This document shows, one piece after another, positions 1 through 5,432 of a stretch of 6,086 nucleotides of DNA. How positions within the stretch are numbered: position 1 is the stretch's first letter; every line of letters starts with the position of its first letter. Position numbers and translations under genes: made by a program. A model generated the notes under the pieces. That model searched no databases and had not been told where the DNA came from. It worked only from the letters and a program-made list of their open reading frames with translations. The stretch comes from Lentisphaerota bacterium (lineage in GTDB: Bacteria; Verrucomicrobiota; Kiritimatiellia; JAAZAB01), in assembly GCA_016182435.1 (NCBI GenBank), contig JACPGN010000300.1:1-6086 (forward strand), in the 5' to 3' direction.

Positions 1-1442
1 AATACGCGAAGGTGTCCGGCTTGGCGGACCTGCTCATAGAGGTCCCAGTGCGTTCCCCCGGTCAGTGGCAATTCCGAAGCGGCATAGACCGGCGTCAGGA
101 TAAGCTCGTCTACGTTCTTTCCGCCTCTGGCGGATCTGCCTCTGGCAGAAAGCGCGGCAGCAAACTCCCTGACCAAGGCGCGCGTGCGGCTGTAGCGATG
201 CGGCTGGAATACGGCGAAGAAGCGTTTGCGCTTCAGACGCGGAAGGTTCGCCAAGGTAGCGGTAATCTCCGAGGGATGATGAGCGTAATCAGTAATCACC
301 TGCACGTCCGGCGTGGCGATCAGGCGTTCGAAGCGGCGGCGCACCGGTTGAAAGGTCTGCAGGCCGGCTTGGCTGGCGGCAAATTCGATGCCGCAGGCCT
401 GGGCGGCCGCGCAGGCCGCCAGAGCGTTAAGCGCATTGTGGCGGCCCGGCGCCGGTAAATTGACTATTCCCATTTTTTCGGCGCCACGCCAGACTTGGAA
501 TGAAATGCTTTCAGCTTGCTCTTTGATCGCTGTCGCGCGCCAATCGGCGCACGAAGAATCCACGCCCTCACCTGCCCGCAGTGCTACGCCCAGCGTTGCA
601 GGCGGGCGGGCGCGGCTACTAAAAGAGTGGCCGCCGGAAGCCAATCCATAGGAGACTCCCTTGGCCAGGTCACGGCATAGGGCCGCAGCTTCGGGGTCGT
701 CCCGGCAATAGACTATATTCCGGCGAACTTTCTTGAGCATTTTTTGGAAACACGCGCGCAGCTCCGCCAGACAAGTAAAATGCTCGGCGTGATCAAACTC
801 GATATTGGTTACGATCGCAATATCCGGCTCATAAAAGCTGAGCGTGCCGTCGCTTTCATCGGCCTCCGCCAGCAGGAAATTGCCGGCACCCGCGCCGGCC
901 ACGCTGCCACGGCGGTCGAGCCGACCGCCCTCCAAAATACATTCCGGCGGTCTCTGGAGGGCGACGGGCTCCGTCGCCGCAGGGACCACTCCGCCAATGC
1001 AAAAAGAAGGCTCGCGGCCGGCCGAAGTGAAAATCTGGGTCAGCATGGCCGTGGTCGTAGTCTTGCCATGCGAGCCGCAGACAATCACCGAAAAGAATTC
1101 GCGCAGGAGCGCCGCCAGCACCAAGCCGCGCGGGAGAACGCTGATACCCCGCGCCACCGCTGAGATAATTTCCGGATGATCCGGCCGCACCGCCGCGGTG
1201 CGCACAACCCACTGCGCCTCGGCCAGATGAGCGGGATCATGGCCGCGCCGGACTTCAATGCCCAGGCCTTCCAGCCAGGTGGCCAGCTCATCAGCGCGCA
1301 AATCACAGCCTGAGACCCTGAAGCCCTTTTGCTTGAGCTGGAAGGCCAGCGCCGCCATTCCCACCCCGCAAATGCCGATAAAGTGAACATGGCCGCGCGG
1401 GCCGGCCAACAACTGAAGTGCGCGGTTAAAATCGTCAGTCAT
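1..1442 (-). CDS. murC: UDP-N-acetylmuramate--L-alanine ligase MurC (partial, C-terminus beyond window)
   Basis: This cytoplasmic ATP-dependent Mur ligase adds L-alanine to UDP-MurNAc, the first peptide step of peptidoglycan synthesis. The first 480 residues are visible and the frame is open throughout. In order: N-terminal glycine-rich loop FIGICGVGM (residues 21-29); ATP P-loop GSHGKTTTT (123-131); AEADESD (192-198) and TNIEFDH, the central-domain signatures; PGRHN (332-336); DYAHHPSE (385-392); and FQPHRYSRT in the C-terminal domain. DYAHHPSE and PGRHNALN favour MurC over Mpl. Compared with E. coli MurC as I remember it, three in-frame extra segments stand out, each overlying a DNA palindrome: about residues 157-178, 268-298 and 432-441. 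Residue 25 is Cys where E. coli has Gly. The ATG at 1442 puts the glycine loop at the usual distance, but no Shine-Dalgarno precedes it, only octamer repeats. An estimated 40 or more C-terminal residues are missing. It lies 85 bp downstream of murG. Confidence 0.95.
   Translation of the reverse strand, partial: MTDDFNRALQLLAGPRGHVHFIGICGVGMAALAFQLKQKGFRVSGCDLRADELATWLEGLGIEVRRGHDPAHLAEAQWVVRTAAVRPDHPEIISAVARGISVLPRGLVLAALLREFFSVIVCGSHGKTTTTAMLTQIFTSAGREPSFCIGGVVPAATEPVALQRPPECILEGGRLDRRGSVAGAGAGNFLLAEADESDGTLSFYEPDIAIVTNIEFDHAEHFTCLAELRACFQKMLKKVRRNIVYCRDDPEAAALCRDLAKGVSYGLASGGHSFSSRARPPATLGVALRAGEGVDSSCADWRATAIKEQAESISFQVWRGAEKMGIVNLPAPGRHNALNALAACAAAQACGIEFAASQAGLQTFQPVRRRFERLIATPDVQVITDYAHHPSEITATLANLPRLKRKRFFAVFQPHRYSRTRALVREFAAALSARGRSARGGKNVDELILTPVYAASELPLTGGTHWDLYEQVRQAGHLRV
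120..149. repeat. Twin 15-bp palindromes inside murC
   Basis: TCCGCCTCTGGCGGA (120-134) is followed directly by TCTGCCTCTGGCAGA (135-149). Each is a perfect 6-bp stem with a 3-base loop. Together they are exactly ten codons and encode murC residues 432-441, an Arg/Gly/Ser/Ala stretch with no counterpart in E. coli MurC as I recall it. None of the six frames across the 30 bp contains a stop codon, so insertion would be tolerated in any frame. Confidence 0.75.
571..606. repeat. 36-bp palindromic element inside murC (copy 1)
   Basis: Two 15-bp arms (571-585 and 592-606) flank a 6-base centre. It matches 5513-5548 at 33 of 36 positions, so it is a dispersed element and not ordinary murC sequence. 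It lies within the extra MurC residues 268-298, between the conserved Tyr-Gly of the central domain and the strand before PGRHN. Five of its six frames are open, including the one murC uses (PPATLGVALRA). Weaker pairing extends outward to about 563-611. Confidence 0.8.
910..979. repeat. Imperfect 70-bp palindrome inside murC
   Basis: The inner arms 918-934 and 955-971 match at 14 of 17 positions. They include a perfect 8-bp stem GCCCTCCA/TGGAGGGC (927-934 with 955-962). Flanking bases extend the pairing to about 910 and 979. It encodes MurC residues ~157-178, extra sequence between GGVVPAA and the strand leading to AEADESD. In E. coli that link is only about nine residues. Confidence 0.75.
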
Positions 1443-1477
1443 TCGATGATTCGATGATTCGATGATTCGATGATTCG
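1441..1477. repeat. Octanucleotide tandem repeat at the murC start
   Basis: ATTCGATG repeats four times, followed by a partial ATTCG (about 4.6 copies). The array abuts and overlaps the murC start codon (1440-1442) and fills the place where a Shine-Dalgarno sequence would lie. Copy-number change here would alter the distance between any upstream signal and the start codon. Confidence 0.9.
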
Positions 1478-1525
1478 TAATTCTACCGTTCTTCTTTTTA
1501 CGAATCAACCAATCATCAAATCATC
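1453..1525. repeat. Long octamer-built hairpin between murG and murC
   Basis: The arms 1453-1480 and 1498-1525 are complementary at 25 of 28 positions, with a 17-base loop. Both are made of degenerate octamers related to ATTCGATG. The hairpin begins two bases after the murG stop codon, so in mRNA it could shield murC translation initiation or cause attenuation. There is no uridine tract after it on the minus strand that would make it a classical terminator. Confidence 0.8.
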
Positions 1526-1527
1526 TT

Positions 1528-2919
1528 TTATATATTTCCCCGTTTTCGGATCTGTCGTCTGCCGTCTGTCATCCGCCGTCTGTCCTCTTGGCGTCCCACC
1601 TCTTCCACCAGTTCGGCCAGGGCTGCGGCTGAGTTGTTCGTGACGCGTTTGCGCGCGGCCCGGCATTGCCGGGCCAGCCGCGCCGGGTCGCGCATCACTC
1701 CGGTAATATAGTCAGCGAGCCAGTCCACGGTTAGAATCTGTTCATCGCAGAGGTCCGCGGCGCCGCAGGCGGCCAAGGCATCGGCATTGGCTGTCTGGTG
1801 CCGATGAACGGCAAAGGGATACGGGACCAGCAGAGCCGGCACTCCGTAAAACGCCAATTCTGCGCAGGTGGAAGCGCCGCTCCGACAAATGGCCAGCGCG
1901 GAGAGCCGGTAAGCCCGCGGCATATCGCGCAGGAACCCGAAGACCGCGTGCGGCACACCGGCGTGCCGGTAGGCCTGCCGGATGGCGTGCTCATCGGCAA
2001 GGCCGGTTAAGTGAATTACTTGCAGCGGATGACCTTCGCCATGTAAACGCATGATCGCCTGGCAAACAATTTCATTCAGCCGATGCGCGCCGCGACTGCC
2101 CCCCATGATCAGGATGGTGAAGACATTTTGGGCCAAAGCGCCCCAATTTTCGATGGCGCGTAACGCGCCACAAGTATTCGACCTGTCCCGCTCAGAGCGG
2201 GATTTCTGATTTTCGATTTCTGATTGCGGTCCAGCATCCGGCGTCCCTGCTTCGCCCCTTCGACTTCGCTCAGGGCTTCGCAGGGCAGGCTGTCGTCTAT
2301 CGTCCTTTTGATCAGGGCTGACTTCTGGCGTCTGGCATCCGGCGTCCGGCATCTGGCGTCCGTCGTCCCTGGCCGAGCTCCCTGGCCGGGCTTGGGCAGG
2401 CGGGCAGGCCGGCGTCTGTTCCTCTGTCCCGCGCACCGGCATGCCCGTTACGCAGAGCCGGGCATGAGTTAAATGCGCGCGCGTTTCGCTGAAACTAACG
2501 GCCACGGCTGCGGCGAAGCGGCTCAAGAAGCTAATGGCCCGGCCGGGAATGACGTTGGCCTCATGCAGGACCACTGGAATCCGCAGCCAGCGGGCGGCCA
2601 ACACCGGTCCCACCGAAGCATAACTGCCCATCGCCAGGAACACGTCCGGAGAAAAACGCCGCAGCGATTGGCGGCTCTGCAGGACCGCGCGAATCAGCGC
2701 AGCGCAAGTTGCTACCAGTGTCCACGGATCGCGGGACGACACCCCGCGAGCAGGTACCGTCTCAACCGTCCCCACCCATTCCGTCAAGGCCAGGTCTTCA
2801 CCCGGCTTGCCCGCCAGGTACAACCGCACTTCATGGCCGCGCTGCCGCAAGGCCATGGCCGCGGCCAGACCCGGAAAAATATGTCCGCCCGTTCCGCCAC
2901 AGGCAATCCCGATTTTCAT
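1528..2919 (-). CDS. murG: Undecaprenyl-PP-MurNAc-pentapeptide GlcNAc transferase MurG, with large linker insertion
   Basis: MurG is a membrane-associated GT-B glycosyltransferase that moves GlcNAc from UDP-GlcNAc onto lipid I to make lipid II. The N-terminal domain shows GGTGGHIFPG (residues 8-17), AMGSYASVGP (96-105) and VVLHEANVIPG (116-126). The C-terminal UDP-GlcNAc domain shows IMGGSRGA (271-278), CRSGASTCAELAFYGVPALL (345-364) and HRHQTANADAL (372-382). The product is 463 residues against about 355 in E. coli. The excess is mainly residues ~166-262, between GMPVR and IMGGSRGA, where the linker is normally under 25 residues. That stretch is hydrophilic, rich in Arg, Pro, Gln and Ser, and encoded by palindromes and heptamers. 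A basic C-terminal tail (about 445-463) is also repeat-encoded. The ATG at 2919 was chosen over an in-frame TTG at 2943 because MKIGIACGGTGGH is the normal MurG N-terminus. Neither start has a clear Shine-Dalgarno. All catalytic-domain motifs are intact, so it is probably functional. Confidence 0.95.
   Translation of the reverse strand: MKIGIACGGTGGHIFPGLAAAMALRQRGHEVRLYLAGKPGEDLALTEWVGTVETVPARGVSSRDPWTLVATCAALIRAVLQSRQSLRRFSPDVFLAMGSYASVGPVLAARWLRIPVVLHEANVIPGRAISFLSRFAAAVAVSFSETRAHLTHARLCVTGMPVRGTEEQTPACPPAQARPGSSARDDGRQMPDAGCQTPEVSPDQKDDRRQPALRSPERSRRGEAGTPDAGPQSEIENQKSRSERDRSNTCGALRAIENWGALAQNVFTILIMGGSRGAHRLNEIVCQAIMRLHGEGHPLQVIHLTGLADEHAIRQAYRHAGVPHAVFGFLRDMPRAYRLSALAICRSGASTCAELAFYGVPALLVPYPFAVHRHQTANADALAACGAADLCDEQILTVDWLADYITGVMRDPARLARQCRAARKRVTNNSAAALAELVEEVGRQEDRRRMTDGRRQIRKRGNI
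1551..1585. repeat. Heptanucleotide array in the murG 3' end
   Basis: Five degenerate 7-bp units (consensus TCTGYCG on the plus strand) encode most of the basic MurG tail after VEEVGRQ. The heptamer length shifts the reading frame from unit to unit. The array extends the protein past the normal MurG end. Confidence 0.7.
2134..2424. repeat. Composite repeat block inserted in murG
   Basis: This block encodes MurG residues ~166-262, the extra inter-domain linker. Parts from left to right: the palindrome TCCCGCTCAGAGCGGGA (2186-2202); three heptamers of type ATTTCTG (2202-2222); a palindrome with CCCTGC/GCAGGG ends and an inner TTCGACTTCGCTCAGG core (2245-2285); heptamers of type CTGTCGT (2289-2309); seven heptamers of consensus TCYGGCR (2324-2372); and a GC-rich stretch near 2372-2412. 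Boundaries are estimated from where MurG similarity stops and resumes. The block keeps the frame open. Confidence 0.75.
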
Positions 2920-2959
2920 GAAAAGGTGTTCCCAATGAACCAAGCTTTTTACACCACGT

Positions 2960-2991
2960 GAACGGCAAAAAAGTTAAATTTTTAGCCGTTC
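2960..2991. repeat. AT-loop hairpin upstream of murG
   Basis: GAACGGC (2960-2966) pairs with GCCGTTC (2985-2991). Facing A and T runs inside extend the stem past one bulged base. It lies between bioA and murG, 41 bp before the murG ATG on the minus strand. It may act on readthrough from bioA, but no T-tract follows the stem in that direction. Confidence 0.5.
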
Positions 2992-3014
2992 TGATAAAAG
3001 CCGTTTAATGTATC

Positions 3015-3080
3015 TGTCATTCCCGCGCAGGCGGGAATCCAGTCTGACTTTTCTGGATTCCCATTTTCATGGGAATGACA
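3015..3080. repeat. Nested dRS3-like inverted repeat between bioA and murG
   Basis: A 66-bp imperfect palindrome whose ends, TGTCATTCCC and GGGAATGACA, and inner ends, GGGAATCCAG and CTGGATTCCC, pair perfectly. Each half is also its own hairpin: ATTCCCGC-GCAG-GCGGGAAT (3019-3038) and ATTCCCAT-TTTC-ATGGGAAT (3057-3076). Both 20-mers fit the Neisseria dRS3 pattern ATTCCC-N8-GGGAAT, although such motifs are not confined to Neisseria. It lies downstream of bioA and could form either one long or two short stems. Confidence 0.85.
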
Positions 3081-3146
3081 TGCGCTTGGATGGTCATTAA
3101 ATGTTAAACATAAAACGAACAGATTTGGCAAAGTAGAACCCAAACC

Positions 3147-4472
3147 TCAAACATTCTCGGCAATAGCTTGCCGCACCTGGCCGGCGAGTTGAACAAGCAC
3201 GGCCTCAGGCGTAATCAAGGGCGGCATAAGATACACGACCGGTCCCAGCGGTCGAATCAAAATCCCCTGCTTTAACAGCCAAGCGGCTATCCGCTGGGCG
3301 CGTGAGGCGCCTTCCCGTGCTTTGTTTTCCGCCAGTTCAACCGCCACGAGCAGGCCTAAGCCGCGGACATCGCGCACGCCATTTAAGTCCCGAACCGGCG
3401 CCATTGCCGAGAGCAACTGCCGCCCCGCTTGCCGGGCGTATTCCACAATCCGGTCTTCCGCATAAATCCGCAGAGTTTCCAGGGCCACAGCGGCCGCCAG
3501 CGGATTGCCGGCAAACGTGTGGCCATGATAGAAGGTGTGGTCAAGCGGCTCATCCGCAAAAGTTTGATAGAGCTCTTCGCGCACAACCGTGGCGCTCATC
3601 GGCAGGTAACCGCCGGCTAAGCCCTTGCCCAGGCAGACGATATCGGGATCTATTTCCGCGTGCTCGAAGGCGAACATGACCCCGGTGCGGCCGAACCCCA
3701 TGGCAATTTCATCGTCAATCAGCAGCACGTCATGCTCCCGGCAGAGCGCCGCTATTTTTGCCAGACACTCCCCGGAATAAATGCGCATGCCGGCGGCAGC
3801 CTGACACAAAGGCTCGACAATCACGGCCGCAATTTCAGAGGCGTGTTCTTGAAGAGTTTCGGCCATTTGCGCCAGGCACACTTGCTGGCAGGTATCGCTC
3901 GGGAGGCCCCGCGCGCAAACCCCGCAACAAGGCGCCTCCACGCGCAATACCGGAAAGAGCAAGTCCCGGAAGGGCGCGTGAAATTCCGGCACGTAGCCGA
4001 CGGCGACCGCGCCCAAGGTGTCGCCATGGTAAGCATTTTCCAAGGCGACGAACCGGCGCCGTTCTGGTCGGCCGAGATTGTGCCAGTACTGGACGGCAAG
4101 TTTGAGCGCCGCTTCCACGGCGCTGGCGCCATCGCCGGAAAAGAATACGCGCCGGCGCTGATCGGGGAACAGTTGGCTCAAGCGCTCGGCCAGCTCGATT
4201 GCGCCGGGATGCGCGAGATTACCCAGGATACTGTGCTGCAGGCGCTGAGCCTGCTGAACCAGCGCTTTTATCAGGCGCGGATGACTATGGCCCAGGTTAC
4301 AGGCCCACCAGGATGAGATTGCATCTAAGTAACGGCGGCCGTCATTATCAAAGAGATAAATGCCCTCGCCGCGCACGATGACAAGAAACTCGTTATCCCG
4401 GATGGCCGAATGCCGGGAATAAGGATGCCAGAGATACTGGCGAGAAAGTGAACGATATTGGTCTGTGTTCAT
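3147..4472 (-). CDS. bioA: Adenosylmethionine-8-amino-7-oxononanoate aminotransferase BioA
   Basis: This PLP-dependent class III aminotransferase converts KAPA to 7,8-diaminopelargonate using S-adenosylmethionine as amino donor, the antepenultimate step of biotin synthesis. The product is 441 residues, close to the family norm. Visible motifs: LWHPYSRHS (14-22), SSWWACNLGHSHP (53-65), FFSGDGASAVEAALKLA (110-126) for phosphate binding, AYHGDTLGAVAVG (147-159), DDEIAMGFGRTG (253-264) with the Asp for the PLP ring nitrogen, and LGKGLAGG (281-288) with Lys283 as the expected Schiff-base lysine. HTFAGNPLA (318-326) follows. A cysteine group, Cys183-x2-Cys186-x8-Cys195-x3-Cys199, lies between the PLP motifs. 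The ATG at 4472 begins MNTDQYRSLSRQYLWHPY. A longer frame to 4640 would add 56 residues translated from repeats and is not credible. No Shine-Dalgarno precedes 4472. It sits 192 bp downstream of bioD on the same strand. Confidence 0.95.
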   Translation of the reverse strand: MNTDQYRSLSRQYLWHPYSRHSAIRDNEFLVIVRGEGIYLFDNDGRRYLDAISSWWACNLGHSHPRLIKALVQQAQRLQHSILGNLAHPGAIELAERLSQLFPDQRRRVFFSGDGASAVEAALKLAVQYWHNLGRPERRRFVALENAYHGDTLGAVAVGYVPEFHAPFRDLLFPVLRVEAPCCGVCARGLPSDTCQQVCLAQMAETLQEHASEIAAVIVEPLCQAAAGMRIYSGECLAKIAALCREHDVLLIDDEIAMGFGRTGVMFAFEHAEIDPDIVCLGKGLAGGYLPMSATVVREELYQTFADEPLDHTFYHGHTFAGNPLAAAVALETLRIYAEDRIVEYARQAGRQLLSAMAPVRDLNGVRDVRGLGLLVAVELAENKAREGASRAQRIAAWLLKQGILIRPLGPVVYLMPPLITPEAVLVQLAGQVRQAIAENV

Positions 4473-4492
4473 TGTGGAATAAAAATGCCTGA

Positions 4493-4629
4493 CGCGGCTT
4501 CCACCGCGATCAAAGCCAACGCCCACCACGCGAAACGCGTGGCAAGCATCCAATTTATCCCGCGCAGCGCGGGACATCGAACTTCCAACATCCAATGCAA
4601 GAAGGCGGGAGCGCTTCGGCGCACGCCTT
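4493..4629. repeat. Four-hairpin repeat block between bioD and bioA
   Basis: The 192-bp gap holds, in order: a CGCGG/CCGCG stem (4493-4508); CCACGCG-AAA-CGCGTGG (4526-4542); the 17-bp palindrome TCCCGCGCAGCGCGGGA (4558-4574) followed by three heptamers of type ACATCCA (4574-4594); and an AAGGCG/CGCCTT stem (4602-4629) enclosing a GCGC-TTCG-GCGC tetraloop hairpin. No coding sequence or clear terminator is seen. If bioD and bioA are co-transcribed, the leader of bioA is highly structured. Confidence 0.7.
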
Positions 4630-4664
4630 GTATTCAGCATTCGATGTTTTGCTTTTCGTCTCAG

Positions 4665-5402
4665 CTACGGCGATTTTAGCCATGCCAGGGAGTCCGCCAC
4701 TGGCCTCAGGCAGGCAGCCACAGCGTGATGGAATTGATCGGCCGAGAGCGTCGCCAGATTCGGCATAAAGGGCAATTCCCCGAGCACACGCACGGCGCCC
4801 AACCGCGCTATGGTGCTGATATTATCACTTTCGATGTAGCCGGAACGTCCCGGCCGCGTTGCATTGAATACCACGCCCAGGATGCTCAGCCGCGCGCGCC
4901 GCAGGCTTTGAAGCGTGAGCAAGGTGTGATTAATCGTTCCCAGGCCCGGGCGGGCCACGACCACCACGGGCAGCGCCAAGGCCCGCATGAGGTCCAGCAT
5001 GGATTCGCGCTCATTCAACGGGACCAGGACGCCGCCGGCTCCCTCGGCAATCACCAAGGGATGCCGCCGGCACAACACGCGAAGCGATTTGACAATTGTT
5101 TTAATCCTGATTGGCCGGCGGGCAATTGCTCCGGCCAGATGGGGCGAGCACGCTTTAGCAAAGCAGCAGGGCGCCATGTGGGCGTATTCCTGAGCGTCCG
5201 GCTTCACTCCGGTAAGCGCCAGGGAGAAGTCCAGGTCCGGCGCGCGCCAGGCGCCGTTACGGCGGATAGCGCCGGTCTGGACGGGTTTCATCGGCACGGC
5301 ATCCATCCCGCGCGCGCGCAAAAAGGCCAGCAGAGCGGCGCTGACCACGGTTTTGCCGACCGCCGTATCCGTGCCGGTAACAAATATGCCGGGAAAGGTC
5401 AT
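4665..5402 (-). CDS. bioD: Dethiobiotin synthetase BioD
   Basis: This ATP-dependent cytoplasmic enzyme closes the ureido ring of 7,8-diaminopelargonate with CO2 to give dethiobiotin, the step after BioA. The product is 245 residues (E. coli BioD is about 225). It shows the P-loop GTDTAVGKT (residues 10-18), KPVQTG (39-44) with the substrate/carbamate Lys39, and the Mg/ATP motif EGAGG (120-124). It also shows ARPGLGTINHTLLT, GVVFNATRPG and LGELPFMPNL, typical of the nucleotide-binding end. The ATG at 5402 was chosen because MTFPGIFVTGTDTAVGKT has the usual short lead to the P-loop and AGAGAGG (5406-5412) ends three bases upstream. A longer frame to 5471 would start upstream of the promoter. 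First gene of a bioD-bioA pair, divergent from the dUTPase gene. No repeat insertion is seen in its coding region. Confidence 0.95.
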   Translation of the reverse strand: MTFPGIFVTGTDTAVGKTVVSAALLAFLRARGMDAVPMKPVQTGAIRRNGAWRAPDLDFSLALTGVKPDAQEYAHMAPCCFAKACSPHLAGAIARRPIRIKTIVKSLRVLCRRHPLVIAEGAGGVLVPLNERESMLDLMRALALPVVVVARPGLGTINHTLLTLQSLRRARLSILGVVFNATRPGRSGYIESDNISTIARLGAVRVLGELPFMPNLATLSADQFHHAVAACLRPVADSLAWLKSP

Positions 5403-5405
5403 TTT

Positions 5406-5412
5406 CCTCTCT
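5406..5412 (-). promoter_or_regulatory. Ribosome binding site of bioD
   Basis: On the minus strand AGAGAGG is followed by AAA and then the ATG at 5402. It supports that start over longer in-frame alternatives. The spacing is short but workable. It stands out because bioA, murG and murC have no comparable site. Confidence 0.6.
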
Positions 5413-5432
5413 GGAAAAAACAAGGATAATGT

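Noticed and set aside
1441..1477. CRISPR array.
   Set aside because: Octamer and heptamer units are contiguous with no spacers and no cas genes nearby, so these are simple tandem repeats.
2134..2424. murG as a pseudogene or frameshifted gene.
   Set aside because: The frame is open through the insert and every MurG motif on both sides is intact in the same frame.
2960..3080. Rho-independent terminator after bioA.
   Set aside because: The stems are good, but none is followed by a T-run on the minus strand. Attenuation remains possible.
3660..4316. Long plus-strand open frame antisense to bioA (218 codons).
   Set aside because: It is the complementary frame of a well-supported bioA. It has no recognisable motifs, and GC-rich codon bias on the other strand explains it.
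4473..4640. 56-residue N-terminal extension of BioA.
   Set aside because: It translates hairpins and heptamers, has no BioA similarity, and the ATG at 4472 gives the normal N-terminus.
4725..5429. Plus-strand open frame opposite bioD (234 codons).
   Set aside because: The minus strand encodes BioD with all its motifs. The antisense translation has no domain-like features.
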